A stretch of 64,000 nt of DNA. It comes from Flavobacterium tagetis. Lineage in GTDB: Bacteria; Bacteroidota; Bacteroidia; Flavobacteriales; Flavobacteriaceae. Location: contig NZ_JAERSF010000001.1 in assembly GCF_016735615.1 (NCBI RefSeq), forward strand, positions 806,001-870,000. The letters run 5' to 3'. A model generated the notes under the pieces. The model did not search any database, had not been told where the DNA came from, and saw only the letters and a program-made list of their open reading frames with translations. The position numbers were made by a program, and so were the translations under genes. The first letter of the stretch is position 1; every line of letters starts with the position of its first letter. Below are positions 53,515 to 62,161 of the stretch, in pieces.

Positions 53515-53722
53515 GAATTGCGGCACTAATAATCATGGAAATTCCGATGATAAATGCTGCCAAAACAATGGCAACAGCAATATTATTTTTTTCTACAACT
53601 TCTTTCCAAGTATTCTCTGGAGTCAGTTTTTCGATAATATAATAACCGATTAGCAAAATAACTATTCCTAAAAAAGAATAAAGAATTGAGTTTACTATTG
53701 GCTGTGCGTGAAATAATTCCAT
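53507..53722 (-). CDS. DUF350 (YjfL-like) small membrane protein
   Basis: A 71-residue protein with two membrane helices (SILYSFLGIVILLIGYYIIE and NNIAVAIVLAAFIIGISMII) and the DUF350 core KLTPENTWKEVVEKNN. The family occurs in clusters with polyamine genes and envelope-stress genes. Its last codons overlap the start of the speE-like gene by 8 bp, suggesting coupled translation. Confidence 0.88.
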   Translation of the reverse strand: MELFHAQPIVNSILYSFLGIVILLIGYYIIEKLTPENTWKEVVEKNNIAVAIVLAAFIIGISMIISAAIHG

Positions 53723-53734
53723 ATTTGATAGTTT

Positions 53735-53920
53735 TTATTTGTGGTAAAAATGATTGTATGATGAACGGCTTCCGCTCGTTGTTGATTTATAATTTTCTGT
53801 CGATTCACAATCGCAGATTCTATTTCCAGCAATAGTAAAATACAGGTAGACACCAAAGCAAGCAAACCCAATAAGTAAGGATGTGATATTGTTGCGTATA
53901 AAATCGAAAATTCTTTTCAT
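53735..53920 (-). CDS. Small membrane protein of the speD-speE cluster
   Basis: A 61-residue protein starting at ATG 53920 (MKRIFDFIRNN), between the DUF4178 and DUF350 genes with 7- and 12-bp gaps. One membrane helix (SLLIGFACFGVYLYFTIAG) is followed by a short tail with CDC and many Ser/Tyr. No family recognised; kept as real because it fills the operon with tight spacing. Confidence 0.7.
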   Translation of the reverse strand: MKRIFDFIRNNITSLLIGFACFGVYLYFTIAGNRICDCESTENYKSTTSGSRSSYNHFYHK

Positions 53921-53927
53921 AATTTGT

Positions 53928-55157
53928 TTAATCTTGGTAGCGAGAATACGAGCTGTCAGCCCATCTATCTCTTTCAAAACTCAATTTAAAAAATCGTATT
54001 ATAAAATAAATGGCAATCATACCAATAATAACCAGCCAAACATTTCTGCTAGAAGATTGGTTCCAGATCACATTTACACGCATTTCAGTATTAGTAGCAT
54101 CTTCCGGAGCCTTCATTGGCGTGATTAAAAGATGATATTTACCCGCTTTTACGCCACAAATATTAAACTTCTCAGACTGGCTTCCTTCTATCCAGGACTC
54201 TCCTTCCGAATAACCATGATAATATTCTATGTCTTTACTTGCATAAATTTCATCACCGTTATCTTCGTTTACCAAAGCAATATTAAGATTCGCCCACGAA
54301 TTATCAACATCTGAAGAAACCTTGATTGTCATTGGAGCCGAACCTCCATTTAAAACAAAAGCTTCGCTAGTTATTTCTTTATTATTAAATTCACTAAATC
54401 TTATTGATTTCGAAAAAACATTTTGTTCAGGCTGGTCTCTATAAATTAACCAATTTGAAATAATAATTAATAAAGCGATAAAACAGAAAATTATTGCCGT
54501 ATTTCTAAGATCAAACATCGAAGGCTGAATAATGTTTACGCCAAACTTATATGGCAGAAAAACTTTCTTAAATGCTTTCCTAATATCTTCTTTTTTAATG
54601 TACTCACCATAAAATGCTGTATCGACCTTATGCAAAGATTCAATAGAAATCATATAAGGAGGCCTTATATACTCAACGACATGAATTATGGTATTCTGCG
54701 GAAGTTCGAAATCAAAAAAACCTTCTGCATTAATGATTTGGGTATTCGAATAATCATAAATATCATAATCCTCCCCATCATGCTCTAAAACCAAAGGATG
54801 CGACTTAACATTAAAAGTCTCTTCCATTTCAGTTAATAAAATCCAATGGCCTTGCGAAAGCGAGAGATAAAGGAACTCCTTTTTATCGTTTTGAAGAATA
54901 AATTCGGTCCATTTATAACTTTGAACACTTTTAAACAAGATTCCAGTTACCTTATAATTGCTTCCTTTTAAAAATCCGATATCACCAATTGCCAAAGGAG
55001 CGTCAGTCCCTTCAGATTTATACTTGTTTTTTCTTCTAAACTTTCCCTCATCATCTCGAGCATATAAACTATGGCACTTTGGACAAACAAAATTGATAAC
55101 TTCAAAACCAACCTCTAACTCGGTTTCTGTATTACAATCGTAACAAGGAATCTTCAT
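53928..55157 (-). CDS. DUF4178-domain membrane protein with zinc-ribbon N-terminus
   Basis: A 409-residue protein. Two CxxC pairs (CYDC at 5-8; CPKC at 25-28) form a zinc ribbon. A DUF4178 domain follows (about 55-190: GDIGFLKGSNYKVTGILFKS, SLSQGHWILLTE). Membrane helices lie near 225-240 and 375-395, with a beta-sandwich-like domain between them. DUF4178 proteins recur with speD, DUF350 and speE-like genes. It begins 3 bp after the speD stop. Confidence 0.85.
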   Translation of the reverse strand: MKIPCYDCNTETELEVGFEVINFVCPKCHSLYARDDEGKFRRKNKYKSEGTDAPLAIGDIGFLKGSNYKVTGILFKSVQSYKWTEFILQNDKKEFLYLSLSQGHWILLTEMEETFNVKSHPLVLEHDGEDYDIYDYSNTQIINAEGFFDFELPQNTIIHVVEYIRPPYMISIESLHKVDTAFYGEYIKKEDIRKAFKKVFLPYKFGVNIIQPSMFDLRNTAIIFCFIALLIIISNWLIYRDQPEQNVFSKSIRFSEFNNKEITSEAFVLNGGSAPMTIKVSSDVDNSWANLNIALVNEDNGDEIYASKDIEYYHGYSEGESWIEGSQSEKFNICGVKAGKYHLLITPMKAPEDATNTEMRVNVIWNQSSSRNVWLVIIGMIAIYFIIRFFKLSFERDRWADSSYSRYQD

Positions 55158-55160
55158 ATC

Positions 55161-55523
55161 TTATCGGTTAATTTCAAAATCTTTAATAATTTCCGCTTCA
55201 AAATAGGCAACATAATCAGCCATAACGGCACGCACTTTATGTGCATTATCCTGAAGATAGTTGCACAAATAAACATCCAAAGTCAACTGATTATATTCTG
55301 GCCAAGTGTGTATACAAATATGTGATTCTTTTAGGCAATAGGAAATCGTGAAACTATCATTCTCAAAATCATGAACAACTGCCCCAACCTTCTCAAGTTC
55401 ATATTTTTCTAAAATAGAATTGGTAACTGCAACAAAACCTTTGCTACTAGTAAGCTTCAAAGTTTGATCGACATGTAGAGTAACCAGTTTATGCAATCCT
55501 GGCGAATAAGGAGGTAAATCCAT
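55161..55523 (-). CDS. speD: S-adenosylmethionine decarboxylase proenzyme
   Basis: A 120-residue pyruvoyl enzyme giving decarboxylated SAM for aminopropyl transfer. Self-cleavage should occur between Glu66 and Ser67 in KESHICIHTWPE; His72 and Cys87 (LDVYLCNYL) match the processing and proton-donor residues of the bacterial class. First gene of the seven-gene unit; exact -7 box TATATTTG 26 bp upstream. Length is normal for the single-domain class. Confidence 0.93.
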   Translation of the reverse strand: MDLPPYSPGLHKLVTLHVDQTLKLTSSKGFVAVTNSILEKYELEKVGAVVHDFENDSFTISYCLKESHICIHTWPEYNQLTLDVYLCNYLQDNAHKVRAVMADYVAYFEAEIIKDFEINR

Positions 55524-55548
55524 TAAGTTATTTATATTACACAGGAGC

Positions 55549-55556
55549 CAAATATA
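55549..55556 (-). promoter_or_regulatory. Candidate -7 box for the speD cluster
   Basis: Minus-strand TATATTTG; no other strong promoter was seen inside the cluster, so it may drive all seven genes. Confidence 0.55.
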
Positions 55557-55762
55557 TAATATTTCCCGAACAAAATAATGTGGAAAACCGTATTTTGAAA
55601 ATAACTTTTTAGGACTATGTTTTTGTGATTTTTTCTTATTTTAGATTTTTTGCAAGATCTGATGAATCAAGATTTTTTGATTTATAATCATCAAACTCTT
55701 TTTGTTCTAAATCAATATCTTCAAAACTGATTCTATTTTAATCGAATAATCTCTCTAAAAAA

Positions 55763-55792
55763 TAGAGACGCGATTAATCGCGTCTCTACGGA
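55763..55792. repeat. REP palindrome of the GTAGAGACGC family, beside the RAYT gene
   Basis: 55763-55788 is a perfect 26-bp palindrome centred on GCGATTAATCGC. With four more bases (CGGA) it is identical over 30 bp to the copy inside the RAYT reading frame at 56057-56086. It lies just after the RAYT stop codon. Confidence 0.92.
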
Positions 55793-55804
55793 TTGTTTTT
55801 TGTT

Positions 55805-56371
55805 CTATTTTCCATAAAATTTGTCTTTATCCCAATTCAACGGATTGTTTTCTATATAATTTTGTATGGTTTCAAAAGATTTTTCATTTCTAATGATATG
55901 ATCATGAAAACGCGGTTGCCAACCAAAATCTGCATGTATTTTTTTCATCTCAAAAGAACATCTTCCTTTATACCATCTTATAATTCTCGAAATATTATCG
56001 TGCAACATGGGGTTTTTATTCCCAGCAAAACCACCTGTTTTATATATTGTTTCGGGTAGAGACGCGATTAATCGCGTCTCTACGGAAACCGATGCGTTTT
56101 TATCGATAATTAAAATCCCATGAACGTGATTTGGCATAATCACAAAATTACCCAATTCGACATACGGAAAATGTTCTGGAATATCTAACCAATATTTTTC
56201 TGCCAATATTCCTAATTCCGATGCCTCCAATTTAGAATCAATAATATCTCCAAAATAAAATTCCCTATTTTTAGTACAAATAGTTATAAAATAAGCACCA
56301 TTTGCACCATAATCCCAATTTTGCAATCGCGAAGATGGAATTCGATATTTATTTTTAAATTTTTGAGACAT
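55805..56371 (-). CDS. REP-associated tyrosine transposase (RAYT, Y1/HUH)
   Basis: A 188-residue single-strand transposase of the IS200-like Y1 family. Visible: the N-terminal YFITICTKNREFYFGDI, the HUH metal motif in MPNHVHGIL (residues about 79-87) and the catalytic Tyr in IQNYIENNP near residue 173. Uniquely, residues about 97-106 (VETRLIASLP) are encoded by a copy of the REP palindrome, lying in the variable stretch after the HUH motif, so the catalytic parts are untouched. The adjacent identical palindrome is the expected substrate type. Confidence 0.9.
   Translation of the reverse strand: MSQKFKNKYRIPSSRLQNWDYGANGAYFITICTKNREFYFGDIIDSKLEASELGILAEKYWLDIPEHFPYVELGNFVIMPNHVHGILIIDKNASVSVETRLIASLPETIYKTGGFAGNKNPMLHDNISRIIRWYKGRCSFEMKKIHADFGWQPRFHDHIIRNEKSFETIQNYIENNPLNWDKDKFYGK
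56056..56083. repeat. REP palindrome inside the RAYT coding sequence
   Basis: A perfect 28-bp palindrome starting GTAGAGACGCGATTAATCGC, read through without a stop as VETRLIASL. Identical over 30 bases (56057-56086) to the copy at 55763-55792. Confidence 0.93.
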
Positions 56372-56511
56372 TGTTCAACAGATTTTTCGAAAGGTGTTCG
56401 TAATATATAATCCTGAAATTGATTGTCGCTGATTTTCCCATGCAAATATTGTAAAATCGAAACTGCCCAAAGTTTTTGTTCAATAAGTTTTTTGGGCGTT
56501 GATATTGTAGT
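56372..56511 (-). pseudogene. Possible remnant of a coding sequence upstream of the RAYT gene
   Basis: A minus-strand frame, open for 48 codons after a TAA at 56512-56514 but lacking a start codon, reads plausibly as protein (KLIEQKLWAVSILQYLHGK, then QFQDYILRTPFEKSVEQ). It runs out of frame into the RAYT start. It may be the relic of a gene interrupted when the RAYT element arrived. Weak evidence; family not recognised. Confidence 0.3.
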
Positions 56512-56543
56512 TTATAATTTGGCAATAGAGACAATTAATAAAA

Positions 56544-56571
56544 AAACCTCGAAATATACATTTCGAGGTTT
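56544..56571 (-). terminator. Terminator after tRNA-Ser
   Basis: AAACCTCGAAA (56544-56554) pairs with TTTCGAGGTTT (56561-56571); the minus strand continues in T. It lies 24 bp past the tRNA 3' end. Confidence 0.85.
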
Positions 56572-56594
56572 GGTATTATTTTAATTAAAATTTG

Positions 56595-56681
56595 CAGAAA
56601 GGAAGGGATTCGAACCCTCGATACAGTTACCCATATACTAGCTTTCCAGGCTAGCTCCTTAAACCACTCGGACACCTTTCT
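56595..56681 (-). tRNA. tRNA-Ser (anticodon GGA)
   Basis: An 87-nt class II tRNA. Acceptor AGAAAGG pairs with CCTTTCT, discriminator G, anticodon arm CTAGC-CTGGAAA-GCTAG with GGA at 56645-56647 on the complement, a long variable arm as required for serine, and T-loop GGTTCGAATCC. The 3' CCA is not encoded. It reads UCC and UCU serine codons. Confidence 0.95.
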
Positions 56682-56729
56682 ATTTTGGTCTGCAAATAAC
56701 ACAAAAAAAATTGAGTTTAAAAAGTAAAA

Positions 56730-57611
56730 TTAAGATTCGTTTATACTTTTTCGAAATTCTTCCATAAACAATTTAACTGCCTTTTTTTGGTAACTGCCAA
56801 TTGTCAGCATAAACGAATCTCGCTTGGTTACGACTCCTGTAATCTGAATGGCTTTTAGGCTATGCTCCCAGCCTTTCAATGCTTTTTCGGCTACAATGGT
56901 TGCCCAATCGCTGTTTTCTACCATTTGCAATAACGCATGAATCGAGTTTAATTCTATCGAAATTTTTGGGTTCATGTTGTGTTTTGCAAATAGCAATTCA
57001 ACATATTCTCTTGAATTGGAACCTTTTCCCGGAAGAATCAACGGTACTTCATCTAATTTCTTAAATGGTATTTTTTCTAATTCAGCTAAAGAGTTCGATT
57101 TTGAAACCGCCATAACCATGTTTGAAGTAAACAAAGGCACTTTCTGGATTGGTGGACCAATTTCGTGTGATGAAATGACCAGAACCAAATCCAATTCATT
57201 ATTAATCAGTTTTTGTTCTAAAGCTTCTGTTGTACCATATTCTACAATTATTCTTAAATTCAGATATCTTTTGGCAAAGGCGTTTACAACGGGCAAAATT
57301 AATAATCCGAAAATATAGGTTACACCAATTCGGAGTTCTCCACCAATCATTTCGTTTAAATCTTCAATGGCCTGTTTTCCGTTTTCTACATTTTCGACCA
57401 CTTTTTTGGCATGAATCAGAAAAACAGCTCCCGCTTCTGTCAATTGAACTTTCTTGCCAATTCGCTTAAACAATGGCATTCCGAGTTCTTCTTCGAGTTT
57501 TTTTATTTGCTGTGAAAGTCCCGATTGCGTTACAAAACATAATTCTGCGGCTTTGGTAAAGTGCAAAATCTCAGCCGTTTTAATAAAATATTGCAGTTGA
57601 TAAATTTCCAT
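56730..57611 (-). CDS. LysR-family transcriptional regulator
   Basis: A 293-residue regulator. The winged helix-turn-helix occupies residues 1-60 (LQYFIKTAEILHFTKAAELC, SQQIKKLEEELGMPLFKRIG). A linker helix follows, then the periplasmic-binding-like effector domain (about 90-290). It is divergent from an MFS exporter gene 90 bp away, the classical LysR arrangement, so it probably controls that gene and itself. Effector unknown. Confidence 0.94.
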   Translation of the reverse strand: MEIYQLQYFIKTAEILHFTKAAELCFVTQSGLSQQIKKLEEELGMPLFKRIGKKVQLTEAGAVFLIHAKKVVENVENGKQAIEDLNEMIGGELRIGVTYIFGLLILPVVNAFAKRYLNLRIIVEYGTTEALEQKLINNELDLVLVISSHEIGPPIQKVPLFTSNMVMAVSKSNSLAELEKIPFKKLDEVPLILPGKGSNSREYVELLFAKHNMNPKISIELNSIHALLQMVENSDWATIVAEKALKGWEHSLKAIQITGVVTKRDSFMLTIGSYQKKAVKLFMEEFRKSINES

Positions 57612-57613
57612 AT

Positions 57614-57638
57614 TGATAAGTTTTACTACTTATTATCA
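57614..57638. promoter_or_regulatory. Candidate LysR operator in the divergent spacer
   Basis: TGATAAGT (57614-57621) and ACTTATTATCA (57628-57638) form an imperfect inverted repeat of the T-N11-A type. It lies directly upstream of the LysR start codon, where autoregulation would act. Confidence 0.35.
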
Positions 57639-57701
57639 GTAAAATTATTAATTTTTCTAATGAAATCATAATTCCGACCTTTGTATCAAATAATAAAGAT
57701 T

Positions 57702-58943
57702 ATGTTTAAAGCCTTAAAATCAAGAAATTTCAAGTTATTCTTTTACGGACAATCTGTTTCAGTTATCGGAACTTGGATGCAGAAAACTGCCGTAAGCTGG
57801 ATGGTTTACAGTATAACAGGATCAGTATTTTTATTGGGGTTGGCGACTTTTTTAAGCATGATTCCGTCTTTGTTTCTAGCACCTCTTGCAGGAAGTATTA
57901 TTGGACGTTACGACAGACATAAAACTATTTTGTTTTTACAATCTCTTGCTATGCTTCAGGCAGGAACTTTAGCTTTACTGATTTATCTCAAAATTTATAA
58001 TATCAATTTTATTCTGGCTTTGAGTTTAATTCAAGGAATCATCAATGCTTTTGATATGACTTGCCGCCAAACCATGATGATTGATATTGTCGACAATAAA
58101 GAAGATCTTCCAAACGCAGTTGCGCTTAACTCGACTATGAACAACTTTGCCAGAATCGCGGGTCCTGCGCTTGCGGGAATTATTCTGCATCAATATGGAG
58201 AAGATATCTGTTTTATCGGAAACTTTGTGAGTTATGTTCCTGTTTTGATTTCGCTAATGATGATGAAAATCACACCGCATATCAAAGCCGAAAATAAACT
58301 TAAAATGCTCGACGATCTTATAGAAGGACTTGATTATGTGAAAAAAGAAACCGAAATGGCAAGAATGCTCTTGATGCTAACTTGCAGTAGTTTATTCGTA
58401 ATTTCTTTTAATACATTAATGCCCGTTTTTGCAAAAGATATTTTTAGCGGAAATGCCGAAACTTTCAGCTGGTTCGAAAGCGCTGCCGGAATTGGTTCTG
58501 TTATATCTGCAATCTATTTAGCCAATTTAAAATCGGCTGAGAATATGGGAAAACTAATGATTGCTGCCAGCTTATTGTTAGGATTTAGCATTATTATTCT
58601 AGCGATTTCAAGCAGTATTACAATTGCATTGATTTGTATGACTTTGAGCGGAATCGGAATGATGGGACAAACTTCTTCTATCAATATTTACATTCAAACG
58701 CATAGTATTGTGAGCATGCGTTCTAGAAGTATTAGTTATTATATGATGGCATATCAGGGAATGATTCCTGTGGGAAGTTTAATTATTGGTTATGTTTCTC
58801 ACTTTATAGGTGTAAGAGCTACTGTTGCGCTTCAAGGCGTTATCTGTATTCTTTCTGTGATAGTGTACTTGTATTACAAGAAACACAAAGCTTCTGATGA
58901 ATTGGAAACTTGTCCTGTGGAATATAGAAATTCCAAGTTTTAA
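57702..58943 (+). CDS. MFS transporter (EntS/MFS_3-like exporter)
   Basis: A 413-residue permease starting at ATG 57702 (MFKALKSRNFKLFFYGQSVS), which matches the family N-terminus better than 57681. About twelve membrane helices. The first half carries GTWMQKTAVSWMVY and the loop GRYDRHKT (the MFS motif A equivalent). This subgroup includes exporters of siderophores and drugs. The divergent LysR gene suggests induction by the exported compound. Substrate unknown. Confidence 0.92.
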   Translation: MFKALKSRNFKLFFYGQSVSVIGTWMQKTAVSWMVYSITGSVFLLGLATFLSMIPSLFLAPLAGSIIGRYDRHKTILFLQSLAMLQAGTLALLIYLKIYNINFILALSLIQGIINAFDMTCRQTMMIDIVDNKEDLPNAVALNSTMNNFARIAGPALAGIILHQYGEDICFIGNFVSYVPVLISLMMMKITPHIKAENKLKMLDDLIEGLDYVKKETEMARMLLMLTCSSLFVISFNTLMPVFAKDIFSGNAETFSWFESAAGIGSVISAIYLANLKSAENMGKLMIAASLLLGFSIIILAISSSITIALICMTLSGIGMMGQTSSINIYIQTHSIVSMRSRSISYYMMAYQGMIPVGSLIIGYVSHFIGVRATVALQGVICILSVIVYLYYKKHKASDELETCPVEYRNSKF

Positions 58944-59147
58944 AAAATTCCAAATTCCAATTACCCGCAATCTTGTCATTTCGACGTAAGGAGAAATCTT
59001 CGCTAGGAACTCCGTTCCTAATGGCGCCAATTTTTGTCGAATTTCTTGTGTGATCCTTCCTTCGTCAGGATGACTAACTGAAACGATTAAAGGAAATTTT
59101 CAACAAAATCCCAAACCCATCTTCTACTTTTGGAATTTGGAATTTTT
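58943..59147. repeat. Inverted TTGGAATTTGG repeats enclosing a degenerate MITE-like element
   Basis: AAAAATTCCAAATTCCAA (58943-58960) is the exact reverse complement of 59130-59147. Between them GTCATTTCGACGTAAGGAGA (from 58975) and its diverged partner GATCCTTCCTTCGTCAGGAT (from 59052) form imperfect inverted ends of a 100-bp element like that at 19366. The gap between the MFS and asparaginase genes therefore holds two nested repeat types and no gene. Confidence 0.75.
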
Positions 59148-59163
59148 CTATTGTAATTTAAAT

Positions 59164-60192
59164 CTATGATATTTCTCCGCGAAGTGCCGTTTCAAAAATA
59201 TCTTTAAACTCGTTTTGAGGAATATTATGCCCAAGCAGATACATCAATTTTGTAATTGCGGCTTCTGTTGTAATGTCTTTTCCAGAAATAACGCCAAGAG
59301 ATTTTAAAGCTGTACTGGTTTCATATTGTCCCATATTTACACTTCCGCCAGAACATTGGGTTACGTTTACAATATGCATTCCTGATTTGATGGCTTTTTC
59401 TATTAAGTTCAAAAACCAATCTTCGGTTGGAGCATTTCCAGAACCGTAAGTTTCTAGAATAATTCCTCGCAATCCTTTAGTAGAAAGGATAGAAGCTAAA
59501 ACTACTTCGCTCATTCCAGGGAACATTTTAATGATGGCAACATGATTGTCTAAATTCTTATGAACAATCAGCTTTGCATCTTTATTTTTTGGAAGAAATA
59601 AATGTCTGTTTAATTTTAAATGAACACCAGATTCTACCAATTCAGGATAATTTGGTGCTGTAAAAGCTCTAAAATGTTCTGCATTTACTTTAGAAGTTCT
59701 GTTTCCGCGGTACAATTTGTACTCAAAATACAGACAAACTTCATTAATAACAGGTTTTCCGTCTTCTAAAAGCGAAGCAATCTGAATTGCTGTAATCAGG
59801 TTTTCTTTAGCATCAGTACGCAAATCTCCAATTGGAAGTTGCGAACCTGTAAACACCACTGGTTTTGACAAATTCTCCAGCATAAAACTCAATGCCGAAG
59901 CCGAATACGACATGGTGTCTGATCCGTGAAGTACCACAAATCCGTCATAAGCGCTGTAATTTTCCTCGATAATAGTGGCGATTTTAGTCCACATTTCAGG
60001 ATTCATATTCGAAGAATCAATTGGATGTTCAAATGAAATCGATTCGATTTCGCAGTCCAATTGTTTAATTTCTGGTATTTTCTGAATCAATTTACCAAAA
60101 TTGAAGGCTTTAAGCGCTCCTGTTTCAAAATCTTTGCTCATCCCGATGGTTCCTCCGGTATAAACCAATAATATTTTTGCTTTAGATGACAT
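59164..60192 (-). CDS. ansA: Type I L-asparaginase
   Basis: A 342-residue cytosolic amidohydrolase converting asparagine to aspartate. The first catalytic threonine stands in LVYTGGTIGM (residues 9-18), the second in VLHGSDTMSYSASAL; TGSQLPIGDLRTDA is a further family block. No signal peptide, which fits the cytosolic type I. Its start overlaps the end of the acyltransferase gene by 11 bp, so they share a transcript. Confidence 0.95.
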   Translation of the reverse strand: MSSKAKILLVYTGGTIGMSKDFETGALKAFNFGKLIQKIPEIKQLDCEIESISFEHPIDSSNMNPEMWTKIATIIEENYSAYDGFVVLHGSDTMSYSASALSFMLENLSKPVVFTGSQLPIGDLRTDAKENLITAIQIASLLEDGKPVINEVCLYFEYKLYRGNRTSKVNAEHFRAFTAPNYPELVESGVHLKLNRHLFLPKNKDAKLIVHKNLDNHVAIIKMFPGMSEVVLASILSTKGLRGIILETYGSGNAPTEDWFLNLIEKAIKSGMHIVNVTQCSGGSVNMGQYETSTALKSLGVISGKDITTEAAITKLMYLLGHNIPQNEFKDIFETALRGEIS

Positions 60193-61318
60193 CTTGGTAT
60201 TTTAATTTGTTGACAACAGGATTGGCGTACATCGCTAAAAATCCTTGTCTTGTCACAGGATTATCGCTTCCGATTCTCATTTCTAAACGACGCTCAAAAA
60301 GCTGTTTTTCACTCTCTTTGTATTTGTGAGCGAATTTATCTGTTTCGTTTAAAATATCGTAAGCAATAAAATTTGTCGGCCATAATTGGTAGTTTTTCAA
60401 AATAACATCATCAATCGTTTGTGCCAAAGCCTGAACTTGCTTATTTGCATTGTCATTTTCAGCCACAATCTGATCGATTTCTGTATCTAGAACATCGCCA
60501 ACAGAAATATGTATTCTTTTTTTAGTTCCCATGATACCGCTTATAATGGTCATGAAATCTTCATTTTTGTCTTTTACATAGACTTCGTTATTTGCTTCTG
60601 CCATTAATTGCGGCATTTTCAAAACATCAGTCGGATCATATTCATACGAAATAGAAACCGGAACAATTCTCAATTTCTTAAAATAATCCATTAAGTTTTC
60701 TTCATCAGACCCCATTCCAATCATTTTTAAAACTCCTGGATTGGTTTCGTCGTTTCCATCTTTTGTTCTTCCTTCTCTTTGTGCAATCCAAACCGAACGA
60801 TTTTCGCGAAGCAATAATTGTCCCATATATTCAGACAATAGCTTTGAACTTTGCAGCATTTCACGAGGCGTCAGTCCTCTTAAAACCAAAAAATTTCTAT
60901 TTAATTTTGCTAAAGTTGCCAAGAAAGCTTTCTTCACCAAATTGTCACCAATTGCCGAAGCGGTCATCACTAAACCGTGTTCAAATAAACAAACATTCAG
61001 TAATGTAGTATCTAGAAGAATATCTCTATGGTTGGAGATAAACAGATAAGAAGTATTAGGTTCCAGTTTTTCAAAACCTGAAGTTGTAAGGCCTTCAGAG
61101 CTTTTTTCTAAAACTTTCTGGATTGTATTGTAAATAAAGTTGCACTGAAAATCACGAATAGAATGTGTTTTCTTTAATTGTTCCTTCCAAACCTCATCTT
61201 CTACATCCGGAAATGTAAAGTTCATCATGGTTTTCATCATAGGATGATTAACCACACCATGAAGTGCTTCATTTATTTCGGAATCATAAAACGGTCGAAT
61301 GGCATCAAATCTCTGCAT
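60182..61318 (-). CDS. Glycerol-3-phosphate/1-acylglycerol-phosphate acyltransferase-like protein
   Basis: A 378-residue PlsC/PlsB-type acyltransferase. The catalytic HxxxxD lies in ISNHRDILLD (about residue 95); the further acyltransferase blocks are NFLVLRG, AQREGRTKDGND and RIVPVSISYEYDP. It probably acts on membrane lipids at the inner face; the exact acceptor cannot be fixed. First gene of a pair with ansA. The long N-terminal and C-terminal helical extensions are typical of the Bacteroidota form. Confidence 0.9.
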   Translation of the reverse strand: MQRFDAIRPFYDSEINEALHGVVNHPMMKTMMNFTFPDVEDEVWKEQLKKTHSIRDFQCNFIYNTIQKVLEKSSEGLTTSGFEKLEPNTSYLFISNHRDILLDTTLLNVCLFEHGLVMTASAIGDNLVKKAFLATLAKLNRNFLVLRGLTPREMLQSSKLLSEYMGQLLLRENRSVWIAQREGRTKDGNDETNPGVLKMIGMGSDEENLMDYFKKLRIVPVSISYEYDPTDVLKMPQLMAEANNEVYVKDKNEDFMTIISGIMGTKKRIHISVGDVLDTEIDQIVAENDNANKQVQALAQTIDDVILKNYQLWPTNFIAYDILNETDKFAHKYKESEKQLFERRLEMRIGSDNPVTRQGFLAMYANPVVNKLKYQDVI

Positions 61319-61381
61319 TATTTATTTGGGTTTAAGTGGGCAAAAGAACAAAAAAAAAATTAAAGTTTTGTAAGGCTTAAG

Positions 61382-62161
61382 TTAAATACCAAAAACGTCT
61401 TTTGAATTTTGCGTTGTAATGGCTGCAATTTCTTCGGCAGAAACACTATAAATTTCGCTTAATTTAGCTATAACATTGACTAAATAACTGCTTTCATTTC
61501 TTTTTCCTCTATACGGAATTGGTGCTAAATAAGGAGAATCTGTCTCTAAAACGATATGTTTTAAATCGATTTGATTTAAAAACTGATCGATTTTTCCGTT
61601 CTTAAACGTAACAACACCGCCAATTCCTAATTTCATTTTGTAAGAAATAGCACGTTCTGCTTGTTCTAAAGTTCCGGAAAAACAATGAAAAATCCCAAAT
61701 AAATCTTCAGATTTTTCTTCTTCTAATACCTCAAAGATTTCATCAAAAGCTTCTCTGCAATGAATTACAATTGGCAATTTGTACTGTTTTGCCAGCTGAA
61801 TTTGTCTTTTAAAAGCAATTTGCTGTTCTTTTAAATGCGTTTTATCCCAATACAAATCGATTCCGATTTCACCGACAGCGTAGAATTTTCTTTTAGACAA
61901 TTCTGTTTCCACATGCGCCAATTCTTCCAGATAATTATCTTTTACGTAAGTAGGATGCAAACCCATCATTAGGAATATATTTTCAGGATAATTTTTCTCC
62001 AAATCGTACATAGACTGAGTTGCCGCAGCATCGATTGCAGGAATAAAAAAACGAGTAATTCCGGCATCAATAGCGCGTTGAATCATTGCTTCACGATCCT
62101 GATCAAATTCTTCAGAATACAAATGCGTGTGGGTATCGGTAATAATAGGTGTTGAATTCAA
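61382..62161 (-). CDS. TatD-family metal-dependent hydrolase
   Basis: A 259-residue TIM-barrel hydrolase, usually with DNase activity. Metal ligands: THTHLY near residue 10, the glutamate in AVGEIGIDLYW, IVIHCREAF, FHCFSG and the aspartate in LETDSPYLAP. All are present. Length is normal. Candidate -7 box TAATTTTG at 62181-62188. Confidence 0.95.
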   Translation of the reverse strand: MNSTPIITDTHTHLYSEEFDQDREAMIQRAIDAGITRFFIPAIDAAATQSMYDLEKNYPENIFLMMGLHPTYVKDNYLEELAHVETELSKRKFYAVGEIGIDLYWDKTHLKEQQIAFKRQIQLAKQYKLPIVIHCREAFDEIFEVLEEEKSEDLFGIFHCFSGTLEQAERAISYKMKLGIGGVVTFKNGKIDQFLNQIDLKHIVLETDSPYLAPIPYRGKRNESSYLVNVIAKLSEIYSVSAEEIAAITTQNSKDVFGI

